DNA of 64,000 nucleotides from Agreia sp. Leaf210 (GTDB lineage Bacteria > Actinomycetota > Actinomycetes > Actinomycetales > Microbacteriaceae). Both the position numbers and the translations under genes were made by a program. Every line of letters begins with the position of its first letter. Positions within the stretch are counted from its first letter, which is position 1. The notes under the pieces are model-generated. The model was not told the origin of the DNA. It searched no databases and saw only the letters and a list, made by a program, of their open reading frames with translations. Positions 18,092-27,336 of the stretch are shown in pieces. Location: assembly GCF_001421485.1 (NCBI RefSeq), contig NZ_LMKK01000002.1:62001-126000 (forward strand), in the 5' to 3' direction.

Positions 18092-19387
18092 GTGACTGAA
18101 TCCGACGCACCCACCCAGACCATCCGATCGACGACCCCCTCGAACGACGGGGCCGCTGTCGATGCGCCGCGCGTCGGACACCTGCAGTACTCACCCCGGC
18201 GTCGGTGGTTCGCGCTGCTCGCACTCGCCCTGGGCGGTTTCGGCATCGGCGTCACCGAATTCGTGTCGATGGGATTGCTGCCGAACATCGCGCAGGATCT
18301 CCTCCCGACGCTGTACGCCTCGAATTCGGCGGATGCCAACGCGACGGCTGGACACCTGATATCGGCGTACGCGCTCGGAGTCGTCGTTGGAGCGCCGACC
18401 ATCGCGGCCGCCGCGGCTCGATGGCCCCGCAAACGCCTGCTCACCGTGCTCGTGGCGTGCTTCGTGATCGGCAATCTCGCCACCGCGGTCCTTCCCTCGT
18501 TCGGCTGGGTTCTCGCTGCGCGCTTCGTCTCGGGGCTTCCCCACGGCGCGTACTTCGGCATCGCCTCGCTGGTCGCGGCCACCCTCATGGGCCCGGGCAT
18601 GCGCGCACGCGGTGTGGCGTTCGTGCTCTCCGGCCTCACCATCGCGAACGTCATCGGCGTTCCGATCGGCACCTACCTGGGCCAGAACTTCGGCTGGCGA
18701 AGCGCGTTCTGGCTCGTGACGGTGATCTTCGCGGCGACGCTCGTGGCGATCCTCGCGACGGTGCCGTTCCAGGCGGGCAATCCCGAGAGCACGATCCGCA
18801 ACGAGCTCAGGGCGTTCTCCCGTCCGCAGATCTGGCTGACGCTGGCCATGGCCTCGATCGGCTTCGGCGGAATGTTCGCGGTCTACAGCTACGTCGCCCC
18901 CGTGGTCACCGACGTCACCGGCCTCGGGGCGGGAGTCGTGCCGCTCGTTCTGGTGACTTTCGGCGTGGGCATGACCATCGGCAACTTCATCGGAGGCTGG
19001 GCCGCGGACAAGTCCGTGACCCGCTCTCTTCTCCTCTTCATGCCGGGCATCGGCCTCGCCTGCCTGGCCTTCGGGCTCACCGCGGCGAGCGTGCCCGGGC
19101 TGTTCATCTCGATCTTCTTCATCGGCGCGTTCGTCTCGGCCGCGTCGCCCACGATTCAGGCTCGACTCATGGATGTCGCCCACGACTCGCAGTCGATCGC
19201 CGCGGCCCTCAACCACTCGGCTCTCAACCTCGGCAACTCGATGGGCGCGTTCCTCGGCGGCATCGTGATCGCCGCCGGCTTCGGATACATCGCGCCCGCC
19301 TGGGTCGGCATCGGCCTCTCGATCGCCGGCGTGAGCATCCTTCTCGTCTCGCTGGGACTCGATCGTCGAGCTGCCCGCCGCAGCTGA
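18092..19387 (+). CDS. MFS transporter, drug:H+ antiporter-1 type
   Basis: The 431-aa protein has twelve predicted membrane segments and the family signatures GVTEFVSMGLLPNIA in the first helix, APTIAAAAARWPRKR after the second (motif A region), and VIGVPIGTYLGQNFGWRSAFW in the fifth (motif C region). The type resembles AraJ/Cmx exporters of sugars or chloramphenicol. The substrate cannot be told. The gene ends within the first unit of a 14-bp tandem repeat. Confidence 0.88.
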   Translation: MTESDAPTQTIRSTTPSNDGAAVDAPRVGHLQYSPRRRWFALLALALGGFGIGVTEFVSMGLLPNIAQDLLPTLYASNSADANATAGHLISAYALGVVVGAPTIAAAAARWPRKRLLTVLVACFVIGNLATAVLPSFGWVLAARFVSGLPHGAYFGIASLVAATLMGPGMRARGVAFVLSGLTIANVIGVPIGTYLGQNFGWRSAFWLVTVIFAATLVAILATVPFQAGNPESTIRNELRAFSRPQIWLTLAMASIGFGGMFAVYSYVAPVVTDVTGLGAGVVPLVLVTFGVGMTIGNFIGGWAADKSVTRSLLLFMPGIGLACLAFGLTAASVPGLFISIFFIGAFVSAASPTIQARLMDVAHDSQSIAAALNHSALNLGNSMGAFLGGIVIAAGFGYIAPAWVGIGLSIAGVSILLVSLGLDRRAARRS

Positions 19388-19434
19388 CCAGTCGCGATTG
19401 ACCCGTCGCAGCTGACCCGTCGCGATTGACCTGT
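19379..19434. repeat. tandem repeat, four 14-bp units
   Basis: The units are CGCAGCTGACCAGT, CGCGATTGACCCGT, CGCAGCTGACCCGT and CGCGATTGACCTGT. Positions 4-6 alternate AGC/GAT, so it can also be read as a 28-bp unit repeated twice. The first unit covers the last codons and stop of the MFS gene. Confidence 0.9.
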
Positions 19435-19552
19435 CGCATCGAGTGCGGCGCGAGATGTCGCAAATGGCGTGATCGGACCTCGGTCGTGCCGCCATGTGCG
19501 CCATCTCAGCGGCTGATTCTCCGCTGGCGCACCGCACGCGTCGACGACATCA
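19435..19552. other. intergenic stretch without recognisable gene
   Basis: Between the tandem repeat and the following hairpin no gene, promoter or further repeat copy was recognised. Long minus-strand frames here have no family-like content. Confidence 0.5.
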
Positions 19553-19588
19553 AAATGCCCCCGCATGCCGAAGCATGCGGGGGCATTT
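19553..19588 (-). terminator. terminator downstream of tRNA-Thr
   Basis: A 16-bp perfect stem (AAATGCCCCCGCATGC) closes on a CGAA loop. It can end both the rightward MFS transcript and the leftward tRNA transcript. Confidence 0.85.
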
Positions 19589-19591
19589 CGA

Positions 19592-19623
19592 GGTCTGTGG
19601 GGCCGGCGGCGGGACTTGAACCC
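19592..19623 (-). pseudogene. duplicated 3' half of tRNA-Thr (remnant)
   Basis: This 32-bp stretch matches 19679-19710 with one difference. It carries the 3' strand of the T-arm, the 3' acceptor strand, discriminator and CCA of tRNA-Thr but no 5' half. In the direction of transcription it is preceded by a hairpin (8-bp stem) in place of the anticodon arm. Confidence 0.75.
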
Positions 19624-19678
19624 CACAACGCGCCAGCGTTGTGCGTCACTCACACCAACCATCTCGGTTGGTTAGGTC
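19624..19678 (-). other. two hairpins between tRNA-Thr and its partial copy
   Basis: CACAACGC/GCGTTGTG (stem 19624-19643, loop GCCA on plus) and ACCAACC/GGTTGGT (stem 19654-19672) lie side by side. With the tRNA 3' half they would fold into a three-hairpin tail on the tRNA-Thr transcript. Confidence 0.5.
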
Positions 19679-19687
19679 GGTCTATGG

Positions 19688-19760
19688 GGCCGGCGGCGGG
19701 ACTTGAACCCGCAACCCCCGCTTTACAAGAGCGGTGCGCTACCAATTGCGCCACGCCGGC
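19688..19760 (-). tRNA. tRNA-Thr (anticodon TGT)
   Basis: A complete 73-nt cloverleaf: acceptor GCCGGCG/CGCCGGC, D-arm GCGC/GCGC, anticodon stem CCGCT/AGCGG with loop CTTGTAA, T-stem GCGGG/CCCGC with loop TTCAAGT. CCA is encoded just after it (19685-19687). Confidence 0.96.
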
Positions 19761-19819
19761 AGATGGAACACCTCATTCTAGCCATGACCTGCGGCCGAAT
19801 GAGGCGCTCCGGTGACGCG

Positions 19820-20737
19820 CTACTGCGCGACGGTGGGCTCGGGCGTCGGTGCGGGCGTCGTCGTCGAGTACGCCTCGCTCGCGACCTGCAGCACGAACGC
19901 GGAGAACGCGTCGGCGTCGGTCAAGGAACCCGAGTACTGCTGTCCGTTGACGAGAACGGTGGGGGTGCCCTGCACCTTCTCGACCTCGGTGTTCGGCAGC
20001 GGGCCCTTGAGGGCGCGGGCCGTCGAGGCGCTCACCCAGTCTTTGAACTCGGTGTCGTCGATGCACTTCTCGATCTGCGAGACCTTCTCGGCCTTGGCAT
20101 CGGTGACGTAGCCCTTGAGGGCGGCGTTGTCGAGACCCTCGGTATTCTCGGCGGGCTGGTTCTTGAAGAGCAGAGCGCTGAACGCGTAGAAGCTGTCGGG
20201 CGAGTAGTTGGCGACACACGCTGCGGCGTTGGCCGAGCGGGTCGAGTACTTCGTTCCGAGCGAGCCGCGATCGAGGATGGCGAGCGGGTGGGTGGTGAGC
20301 GTCGCCGCGCCGGAATCGAGCCACTGGCCGATCTGCTCGGAGTTGGTCGCCTCGAACTGGCCGCAGAACGGGCAGAGGTAGTCGACGTAGACCTGGATGT
20401 CGACGACTCCCTTGGAGTAGTCGGGCGTCGGTGCGACGGGTGCCGCGTCGGCCGGCTGCGACGGGCTCGTCGTCGCGACGAACCCCTTGCTGACGGTGAC
20501 GCCGTCGCTGGCCATGTTCATCGGCCCCGGTCCGGCGGGCTTGATGGCGCTGACGATGATCAGCGTGACCGCGACGCCGATGGCGATCACGACGACTCCG
20601 AGGCCTCCGAAGAGGAAGATCCTGTTGCGGATGTCTTTCTTACGCTGCTGTTCGCGAAGCACCTTCGCCTTTTCGCGGGCGGCTTCGCGTCGTTCGTTCT
20701 TAGAGAGACGACCATCTCCGGCTGAGCCATAAGACAT
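19820..20737 (-). CDS. membrane-anchored DsbA-family thioredoxin-like protein
   Basis: The 305-aa protein has a charged cytoplasmic tail (residues 1-38), a membrane anchor (40-64) and an extracytoplasmic thioredoxin fold with CPFC at C122/C125 in YVDYLCPFCGQFEA. The cis-Pro loop is GTPTVLVNG. A Thr/Pro-rich tail ends the protein. Such DsbA-like proteins oxidise or isomerise disulfides outside the membrane. The start is ATG with GGAG about 10 nt upstream. Confidence 0.9.
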   Translation of the reverse strand: MSYGSAGDGRLSKNERREAAREKAKVLREQQRKKDIRNRIFLFGGLGVVVIAIGVAVTLIIVSAIKPAGPGPMNMASDGVTVSKGFVATTSPSQPADAAPVAPTPDYSKGVVDIQVYVDYLCPFCGQFEATNSEQIGQWLDSGAATLTTHPLAILDRGSLGTKYSTRSANAAACVANYSPDSFYAFSALLFKNQPAENTEGLDNAALKGYVTDAKAEKVSQIEKCIDDTEFKDWVSASTARALKGPLPNTEVEKVQGTPTVLVNGQQYSGSLTDADAFSAFVLQVASEAYSTTTPAPTPEPTVAQ

Positions 20738-20874
20738 ACGTGTAGAACTCCGGGTGAGAGAAGAGAAAAATCGATCGGGCCGAAAGCGGCCGGAACCCCC
20801 AGCGTAGAGGGCCTAACTGGGAAATATCCAAACAGCCCAGCAGGGGTGCCTCATTCGGGGGCCGCGAACCGTGA

Positions 20875-20880
20875 CATAAT
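20875..20880 (+). promoter_or_regulatory. -10 box of the msiK-like gene
   Basis: CATAAT gives a leader of roughly 85 nt before the ATG at 20971. No clear -35 partner was identified. Confidence 0.35.
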
Positions 20881-20970
20881 GAGCGATGGACCGACGCTGT
20901 CGTCTGTCCAGTTCAATCCATCACAACGGATCGTCCGGCACGTACCTGCCGGTGAAGGAGATTAACACCC

Positions 20971-22074
20971 ATGGCATCTGTCACTTTTGACAAAGCTACC
21001 CGCATCTACCCCGGTGCAACCCGCGCCTCGGTCGACAAGATCGACCTCGAGGTCGCTGACGGCGAGTTCCTCGTTCTCGTCGGCCCCTCCGGCTGCGGAA
21101 AGTCGACCACGCTGCGTATGCTCGCCGGCCTCGAAGAGGTCAACGAGGGACGCATCCTCATCGGTGACCGCGACGTCACCGACGTTCCCCCGAAAGACCG
21201 CGACATCGCCATGGTCTTCCAGAACTACGCCCTCTACCCCCACATGACCGTGGCCGAGAACATGGGCTTCGCGCTCAAGATCGCCGGCGTCGGCAAAGAA
21301 GACCGCGCAACCCGCGTCCTCGAAGCAGCCAAGCTCCTCGACCTCGAGCCGTACCTCAGCCGCAAGCCGAAGGCCCTCTCCGGTGGTCAGCGTCAGCGCG
21401 TCGCCATGGGCCGCGCCATCGTGCGCCAACCCCAGGTGTTCCTCATGGACGAGCCGCTGTCGAATCTCGACGCCAAGCTCCGCGTCCAGACCCGCACCCA
21501 GATCGCGTCGCTCCAGCGCCGACTCGGCGTCACCACCGTCTACGTCACCCACGACCAGACCGAGGCGCTCACCATGGGTGACCGCATCGCCGTTCTCAAA
21601 GACGGACTGCTGCAGCAGGTCGGCACCCCCCGCGACCTCTACGAGAAGCCGAACAACGTCTTCGTCGCCGGCTTCATCGGAAGCCCCGCGATGAACCTCT
21701 TCAACGCCGACGTCGTCGATGGCGGCATCGCGTTCGGATCCTCCGTCGTTCCCGTCGACCGCGAAACCCTGTCGCAGGCCACCGCCAAGAGCGTCACCGT
21801 CGGTGTGCGCCCCGAGGACATCATCGTCTCGACTACCCAGGGCCAGGGCCTCGCGGTCGAGGTCGACCTCGTCGAAGAACTCGGCGCCGACGGCTACCTC
21901 TACGGCCACTCCGAAATCGACGGCAAGCGCACCGACATCGTCACCCGCGTCGACGGCCGCTCACACCCCTCGCTCGGCGACACCGTGTACCTCACGGCCA
22001 CGCCGAACCACGTGCACGTCTTCGACACGGAGTCGGGCGAGCGCCTCGGCAACAAGGCAGTCGTCTCGAGCTAG
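20971..22074 (+). CDS. sugar ABC transporter ATPase, MsiK/SugC/UgpC type
   Basis: The 367-aa ATPase has Walker [10 protein letters not shown] (38-46), signature LSGGQRQR, Walker B VFLMDEPLSNLD and H-loop VTHDQTEA. The C-terminal regulatory OB fold includes GVRPEDI. No permease or binding protein is near. In actinobacteria such lone ATPases serve several sugar importers (MsiK), which is the likely role here. The ribosome site AAGGAG precedes the ATG. Codons are strongly biased to C at third positions, as in highly expressed genes. Confidence 0.93.
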   Translation: MASVTFDKATRIYPGATRASVDKIDLEVADGEFLVLVGPSGCGKSTTLRMLAGLEEVNEGRILIGDRDVTDVPPKDRDIAMVFQNYALYPHMTVAENMGFALKIAGVGKEDRATRVLEAAKLLDLEPYLSRKPKALSGGQRQRVAMGRAIVRQPQVFLMDEPLSNLDAKLRVQTRTQIASLQRRLGVTTVYVTHDQTEALTMGDRIAVLKDGLLQQVGTPRDLYEKPNNVFVAGFIGSPAMNLFNADVVDGGIAFGSSVVPVDRETLSQATAKSVTVGVRPEDIIVSTTQGQGLAVEVDLVEELGADGYLYGHSEIDGKRTDIVTRVDGRSHPSLGDTVYLTATPNHVHVFDTESGERLGNKAVVSS

Positions 22075-22238
22075 TCTCCGCAGACACCGTCTGACGAACA
22101 TCACAGTCGAGCTCGTCGCTTGATGCACCAGCCCTGCGGCTCGGTGCACAGGCGGCGGGCTCGTCGTGTTTCTCCCCGCAGCATCCGCGTCGGTCCCCTC
22201 CGACAGCGTTCTATCTCGCACATCAGCAAGGAGCAGCT

Positions 22239-23546
22239 ATGAGGGGTTCCCTCACCATCACCTCGGCCATCACCGACCCCGCCCTGCTCGACCTGCCGTG
22301 GGACGTCCCCCTCGGCGAATGGGATGACCAGTACATCGCAGCTCTGCCCAAGGGCCTCTCGCGGCACCTCGTTCGCTTCGCCCATCTCAGCGGCCACGTC
22401 ATCGCGATCAAGGAGACCACCGACGACATGGCCGGAGGCGAGTACAAGATGCTCCGCCTGCTGCAGAGCCTCGAGATCCCGTGCGTCGATCCGCTCGCCG
22501 TGATCACCGACCGCACCAACGACGACGGCGAGCCGCTGCCGAGCGTTCTGGTCACCCGGCACCTCAAGTTCTCTCTTCCCTACCGCGCCCTGTTCTCGCA
22601 GCAGCTGCGACCCGACACCGCCACGCGGCTCGTCGACGCTCTCGCACTGCTGCTCGTGCGCCTGCACGTCATCGGATTCTTCTGGGGCGACGTCTCGCTT
22701 TCGAACACGCTCTTCCGCCGCGACGCCGGCGCCTTCGCCGCCTACCTGGTCGATGCCGAGACGGGCAAGCTCTTCTCGGGCGGGCTCTCGAACGGCCAGC
22801 GCGAGAACGACCTCGAGATCGCGCGCGTCAACATCGCGGGCGAGCTCATGGATCTCGAGGCCGGTGGGCGCGTCGATGACGAACTCGACCCGATCAAGGT
22901 GAGCAACGGCATCCTCGCCGCCTATCGCACGCTGTGGTCTGAGCTCACGGGCAAGGAGTCGTTCTCGTCGAGCGAGCGCTGGCGTATCAATCAGCGCGTC
23001 GACCGGCTCAACGAGCTCGGCTTCGACATCGAGGAGCTCGATATCAAGACCGACGACGAGGGCACGACGGTGCGCATCCAGCCGAAGGTCGTGGATGCGG
23101 GCCACCACCAGCGCAGGCTGCTGCGTCTCACCGGGGTCGACGCTCAGGAGAATCAGGCCCGTCGCCTGCTCAACGACCTCGACGACTTCAGCGCGCGGTA
23201 CAGCAAAGACGACTACGACGAAGAGATGATGGCACACGACTGGGTGGCCAAAGTGTTCGAGCCCGTCGTGCGCAGTGTTCCGCGCGATCTCAAGCGCAAG
23301 CTCGAGCCCGCCGAGTTGTTCCACCAACTGCTCGAGCACCGCTGGTTCATGAGCGAGCAGCAGGGGCGCGACATCCCGCTGGCCGAGGCTCTCAACGCCT
23401 ATATCAACGACGTGCTCCGCCACCGGCGCGACGAGGCCACGGTCATCGACCCGCCCACGGGAACGATCACCCTGCCCGTCGACGTGCAGACGGGTTCGGT
23501 GCCCGTCGAGGCAGAAGACGACGAGGACTGGCGCCTCAAGGTCTAG
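22239..23546 (+). CDS. DUF4032 protein with kinase-like N-terminal fold
   Basis: The 435-aa protein begins with features of a protein-kinase-like fold: VIAIKETTDD (a VAIK-like Lys), a hinge near VTRHLKFSLPYR, RLHVIGFFWGDVSLSNTLF (like the catalytic loop with Asp and Asn), and YLVDAETG (like the DFG Asp). The C-terminal half (from about 265) is the DUF4032 region and has a helical, charged sequence. Catalysis has not been shown that I know of. The AGGAG ribosome site is 6 nt before the ATG, and the gene ends at a hairpin. Confidence 0.8.
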   Translation: MRGSLTITSAITDPALLDLPWDVPLGEWDDQYIAALPKGLSRHLVRFAHLSGHVIAIKETTDDMAGGEYKMLRLLQSLEIPCVDPLAVITDRTNDDGEPLPSVLVTRHLKFSLPYRALFSQQLRPDTATRLVDALALLLVRLHVIGFFWGDVSLSNTLFRRDAGAFAAYLVDAETGKLFSGGLSNGQRENDLEIARVNIAGELMDLEAGGRVDDELDPIKVSNGILAAYRTLWSELTGKESFSSSERWRINQRVDRLNELGFDIEELDIKTDDEGTTVRIQPKVVDAGHHQRRLLRLTGVDAQENQARRLLNDLDDFSARYSKDDYDEEMMAHDWVAKVFEPVVRSVPRDLKRKLEPAELFHQLLEHRWFMSEQQGRDIPLAEALNAYINDVLRHRRDEATVIDPPTGTITLPVDVQTGSVPVEAEDDEDWRLKV

Positions 23547-23562
23547 GGCGGTTCTGCGCTGA

Positions 23563-23599
23563 TCGAGTAGCCGCTCCGACTTCGGAGCGGCCTACTCGA
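23563..23599. terminator. terminator between the DUF4032 gene and rlmB
   Basis: TCGAGTAG and CCGCTCCG pair with CGGAGCGG and CTACTCGA, with one bulged C. It lies between convergent genes. Confidence 0.8.
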
Positions 23600-23630
23600 C
23601 CGGCGCAGAGTGGTCGATCGGCGGAGGCCC

Positions 23631-24662
23631 CTACTTCTTGGCTGCGCGCAGACGGGAGATCTCGTAGAGCGTGACGCTCGCCGCGATTCCCGCGTTCAGC
23701 GACTCCGTGGCCGCGGTGATCGGAATCGACACGACGGCGTCGCAGGTCTCGGTGACGAGACGCGACAGGCCCTTGCCCTCGCTGCCGACGACGATGACGA
23801 CCGGACCGTCGGCGAACGAGAGGCCGGGAAGCGACACGTCTCCCCCGCCGTCGAGGCCGATCACGAACACGCCCTTCTGCTTGAAGGCCTTGAGCGTGGC
23901 GGTGAGGTTCGAGGCCATCGCGACGGGAGTACGAGCGGCCGCTCCGGCCGACGTCTTCCATGCAGATGCCGTGACACCCACCGAGCGGCGCTGGGGAACA
24001 ATGACGCCCTGGCCACCGAAGGCCGAGGTCGACCGGATGATGGCGCCGAGGTTGCGGGGATCGGTGATGCCGTCGAGCGCGACGAAGAGAGGGGTGTCGC
24101 CCCGCGAGATCACCTCGTCGAGCAGGTCGACCGGGTGAGCGTATTCATACGCCGGCACCTTGAGAGCGAGTCCCTGGTGCACGGAGTCGAAGCTCGTGAG
24201 CCGATCGAGCTCGGGGCGCATGACCTCGAGAATCGGGATGCCGCGGTTGGTTGCAAGAGCCAGCGCCTCTTTGACACGCTCGTCCATCTCGATACGGGTC
24301 GCGAGGTACAGCGCCGTCGCGGGGATCTTGGCACGGAGCGCCTCGACGACCGAGTTGCGGCCGGTCACGACCTCGAACTCCTCGTTCTTGGCGCTGCGAC
24401 GCGGGGCCGGTTTGCGGTTCGGGTCTTGCGATGCGCCCCGGCTGCTGCCGCCCCGACCACCCTTGCCGCCGGCGGCGATGAAGCGCTCTTTGGCAGCCTT
24501 CGCCTTCCCGGCGGGGTGGTACGGGCGATCCTCTGCCTTCGGCGTGGGCTTCTTGCCCTCCAAGGCCTGCCGACCCTGGCCGCCCGATCCGACGGCCTTT
24601 CCACGACTCGCCTTGCGTACTGCGCCTGCCCTTGTGGGCTTGCTCGCTCCTGATTTAGCCAT
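23631..24662 (-). CDS. rlmB: SpoU-family rRNA 2'-O-methyltransferase (RlmB-like)
   Basis: The 343-aa enzyme has a Lys/Arg/Gly-rich N-terminal extension of about 95 residues, an L30e-like RNA-binding domain ([14 protein letters not shown] onward) and the knotted SPOUT domain with all three motifs: [26 protein letters not shown] and [20 protein letters not shown]. By family it methylates a guanosine of 23S rRNA (or is a close TrmH relative). It overlaps the end of cysS by 8 bp, the usual actinobacterial order. The ATG start is at 24662. Confidence 0.92.
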   Translation of the reverse strand: MAKSGASKPTRAGAVRKASRGKAVGSGGQGRQALEGKKPTPKAEDRPYHPAGKAKAAKERFIAAGGKGGRGGSSRGASQDPNRKPAPRRSAKNEEFEVVTGRNSVVEALRAKIPATALYLATRIEMDERVKEALALATNRGIPILEVMRPELDRLTSFDSVHQGLALKVPAYEYAHPVDLLDEVISRGDTPLFVALDGITDPRNLGAIIRSTSAFGGQGVIVPQRRSVGVTASAWKTSAGAAARTPVAMASNLTATLKAFKQKGVFVIGLDGGGDVSLPGLSFADGPVVIVVGSEGKGLSRLVTETCDAVVSIPITAATESLNAGIAASVTLYEISRLRAAKK

Positions 24663-26073
24663 CGAGACTCCAATGCGATCCCGAAGGACCGTCTTCAATA
24701 GTGATGCCGGCTGCGTTCAGTTCATCACGAACTCGGTCGGCCGTGACGAAGTCGCGACCTTCCCGGGCAGCCTGGCGGTCTTCGAGCAGTCGTTCGACGA
24801 GCGCGGCGAGGGCGACATCGGTCGCTCCGCTCGAGCTCGTCGACCACTCGCTGGATAGGGGGTTGATGCCGAGCACGCTCGTCATCGCGATGACGGCGCC
24901 CAACGCGTGCGCAGCCTCGACCAGGTCTTCGTTGTCGAGGGCAGCATTGCCCGCACGAACGGTGTCGTGCACGACGCCGAGCGCCTGGGGAACGCCGAGG
25001 TCGTCATCCATGGCCGCGACGAACTCGTCGGGCATGACCTGCACGGCGTCGGAGGCGAAGCGGGTGTCCTCGAGTCGACGTTCCGCGCGCTCGAGGAATC
25101 CCTCGATGCGTCCGAGTGCCGCCTCCGCTTCGGCCAGAGCTCCATCGTGAAACTCGAGAGTCGAACGGTAGTGGGCCGCGCCGAGGTAGTACCGCAGCAC
25201 GAGCGGGCGCGCCGAGGCGATGAGCTCCGCGGCGAAGATCGAGTTGCCGAGAGACTTCGACATCTTCTGCCCCGAGACCGAGACGAGTCCGTTGTGCAAC
25301 CAGTAGTTCGCGAAGGGGTCACCGGCCGCCGTGGACTGCGCCAGTTCGTTCTCGTGATGGGGAAAGCGCAGATCGATGCCGCCGCCGTGGATGTCGAACT
25401 GGGCACCGAGGTACTTCGTCGACATCGCGGAGCACTCGATGTGCCAGCCGGGGCGTCCGGCACCCCAAGGGCTCTGCCACGACGCCGACTCCGGCTCTTC
25501 GGGCTTGCGTCCCTTCCAAAGCGCGAAGTCGCGCACGTCGCGCTTGCCCCGCGGGTCGGAGTCGGTGGAAGGAGCCATGTCGTCGAGGCTCTGGTGGGTG
25601 AGTTCGCCGTACTGGGGCCAGGCGCGCGCATCGAAGTACACGTCGCCCGACTCGTCGTCGGCCGGATAGGCGAAGCCCTTGTCGATGAGGCGGCCGATGA
25701 TCGCGTGCATCTCGGGGATGCTCGCGGTGGCGCGAGGCTCATAGGTGGGCGGGAGCACGCCGATGGCGTTGTAGGCGGCCGTGAACTCGAGTTCGACGCG
25801 GTACGCCAGAGCCCACCACGGCTCATCGCTGCCGGCCGCGTTCACGAGCACCTTGTCGTCGATGTCGGTGACATTGCGCACGAAGGTGACGTGGTGTCCC
25901 GAGTGGGCCAGCCAGCGGCGCAGCTGGTCATAGACGAGAGCGCTGCGAAGGTGTCCGATGTGCGGCGATGACTGCACCGTGGGTCCGCAGACGTAGATTC
26001 CCACCTGGTCAGGAACGAGGGGAACGAAGTCGGACAGGGTCCGGCTTCTCGAGTCATACAGTCGAAGCGCCAC
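24655..26073 (-). CDS. cysS: cysteinyl-tRNA synthetase
   Basis: The 472-aa class I synthetase charges tRNA-Cys. It has [17 protein letters not shown] (HIGH motif and first zinc Cys), [10 protein letters not shown] (second zinc Cys), [11 protein letters not shown] (zinc His/Glu) and KMSKSLGNS. The C-terminal anticodon-binding DALR-like region ends in the expected ADRVRDEL helix. The length is normal. GTG at 26073 has a -10 box 6 nt upstream, giving cysS a promoter within the carD-ispDF-cysS-rlmB run. Confidence 0.97.
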   Translation of the reverse strand: MALRLYDSRSRTLSDFVPLVPDQVGIYVCGPTVQSSPHIGHLRSALVYDQLRRWLAHSGHHVTFVRNVTDIDDKVLVNAAGSDEPWWALAYRVELEFTAAYNAIGVLPPTYEPRATASIPEMHAIIGRLIDKGFAYPADDESGDVYFDARAWPQYGELTHQSLDDMAPSTDSDPRGKRDVRDFALWKGRKPEEPESASWQSPWGAGRPGWHIECSAMSTKYLGAQFDIHGGGIDLRFPHHENELAQSTAAGDPFANYWLHNGLVSVSGQKMSKSLGNSIFAAELIASARPLVLRYYLGAAHYRSTLEFHDGALAEAEAALGRIEGFLERAERRLEDTRFASDAVQVMPDEFVAAMDDDLGVPQALGVVHDTVRAGNAALDNEDLVEAAHALGAVIAMTSVLGINPLSSEWSTSSSGATDVALAALVERLLEDRQAAREGRDFVTADRVRDELNAAGITIEDGPSGSHWSLDG

Positions 26074-26079
26074 CCAGTT

Positions 26080-26085
26080 AGTTTA
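26080..26085 (-). promoter_or_regulatory. -10 box of cysS (leaderless)
   Basis: TAAACT (minus strand) is 6 nt before the GTG of cysS, in the 30-bp gap after ispDF. Confidence 0.5.
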
Positions 26086-26103
26086 GGCGGCGCGGAGCAC
26101 GTG

Positions 26104-27333
26104 TTACGTGACCGCGCCCGCAGCGGGCTGGGTCGCCGACGCGATGAGGGCGGTCGCGATGGCGGCGACGCCCTCGCCCCTGCCCGTGAAGCCGAGAGAA
26201 TCGGTCGTCGTCGCCGACACCGAGACGGGGCAGCCGACCAACGCCGAGAGGAACTCCTCCGCCTCTTTCTTGCGCGGCGCGAAACGGGGACGGTTGCCCA
26301 CCAGCTGCACCGAGACGTTCGACGGCGCGAAGCCGGCGACAGCCAGCAGCCGTACGGTCTCGAGCACGAAGACGTCGGCGTGCGCTCCGTCGAGCCGTGG
26401 GTCGTCGACGCCGAAGATGCCGCCGATGTCTCCGAGACCCGCAGCAGAGAGCAGTGCGTCGCACAGAGCGTGCGCGACGGCGTCTCCGTCGCTGTGGCCC
26501 GCGAGCCCTGCCTCGCCGGGCCAGAAGAGACCGGCGAGCCAGAGAGGCTGGTCTGCATCGAGAGCGTGCGCGTCGACACCGACACCCGTTCGAACGGCCA
26601 ATGCGGATGCCGATGGCCGGCTCGCCGACGACGTCTCGGCCAGCAACTGCTGGGCACGGCGCAGATCCCACGGCGTCGTGATCTTGAACGCGAGCGGATC
26701 TCCGGCGACGATGGCGACCGACCCGCCGGCGTGCTGGATCAGCGCCGCGTCGTCGGTGAATTCGCGGTCTGCGGCGGCGTAGGCCGCCACGAGTTCGGCG
26801 CGGGGAAAGGCCTGCGGGGTCTGCACGGCCGACAGCTGCGCGCGGTCGACGGTCTCGAGCACCGTCGCGGATGCGTCGACCCTCTTGATGGTGTCGCTGA
26901 CGGCCAGGCCCGGGATCACACCGCGGCCCGCGGACTCGACCTCGGCGACCACCCTCTCGAAGAGGGAGCCGGGAGCGAGTGCACGTGCCGCATCGTGCAC
27001 GAGCACGATCTCGATCGAGGGAAGGAGGGCGGCGAGGCCCGACGCCACCGACGACTGTCGGGAGTCGCCTCCGACGACGACGCCGCAGGCATCCGATGCC
27101 GCACCCGCACTCTGCCCGACGATGTCTCGAGCCTGCTGGAGATGGCTCGACGGAGCCACCACCACGACCTGCACGGGGTCGGCAAGACCGAAGATCGGAT
27201 CGAGGGATCTCGACAGGATGCTGCGCCCCTCGAGGTCGACGAAGGCCTTCGGCACAGGCTCGCCGAGGCGCGTTCCGCTTCCAGCGGCCACGACGATGAT
27301 CGCGACGCGAGGCGCCGTTGTAGGAGCGATCAC
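26104..27333 (-). CDS. ispDF: bifunctional IspD/IspF of the MEP isoprenoid pathway
   Basis: The 409-aa fusion has IspD (2-C-methylerythritol 4-phosphate cytidylyltransferase) in residues about 1-235 with [17 protein letters not shown] and VHDAARAL, and IspF (the cyclodiphosphate synthase) from about 248 with [28 protein letters not shown] and [14 protein letters not shown]. Both halves look catalytically complete. The fusion is known in some alphaproteobacteria and in Microbacteriaceae-like actinobacteria; other actinobacteria often have two genes. It starts 3 bp after the carD stop. Confidence 0.95.
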   Translation of the reverse strand: MIAPTTAPRVAIIVVAAGSGTRLGEPVPKAFVDLEGRSILSRSLDPIFGLADPVQVVVVAPSSHLQQARDIVGQSAGAASDACGVVVGGDSRQSSVASGLAALLPSIEIVLVHDAARALAPGSLFERVVAEVESAGRGVIPGLAVSDTIKRVDASATVLETVDRAQLSAVQTPQAFPRAELVAAYAAADREFTDDAALIQHAGGSVAIVAGDPLAFKITTPWDLRRAQQLLAETSSASRPSASALAVRTGVGVDAHALDADQPLWLAGLFWPGEAGLAGHSDGDAVAHALCDALLSAAGLGDIGGIFGVDDPRLDGAHADVFVLETVRLLAVAGFAPSNVSVQLVGNRPRFAPRKKEAEEFLSALVGCPVSVSATTTDSLGFTGRGEGVAAIATALIASATQPAAGAVT

Positions 27334-27336
27334 GAC

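Noticed and set aside
18191-19537. Leftward frame of 448 codons opposite the MFS gene
   Set aside because: Charged, repetitive shadow; the MFS gene on the other strand has clear membrane segments.
19388-19819. CRISPR array suggested by short repeats
   Set aside because: The repeats are contiguous 14-mers without spacers, so this is a tandem repeat.
22123-22240. 39-codon frame between the msiK-like gene and the DUF4032 gene
   Set aside because: Arg/Ser-rich, no ribosome site or promoter; likely non-coding.
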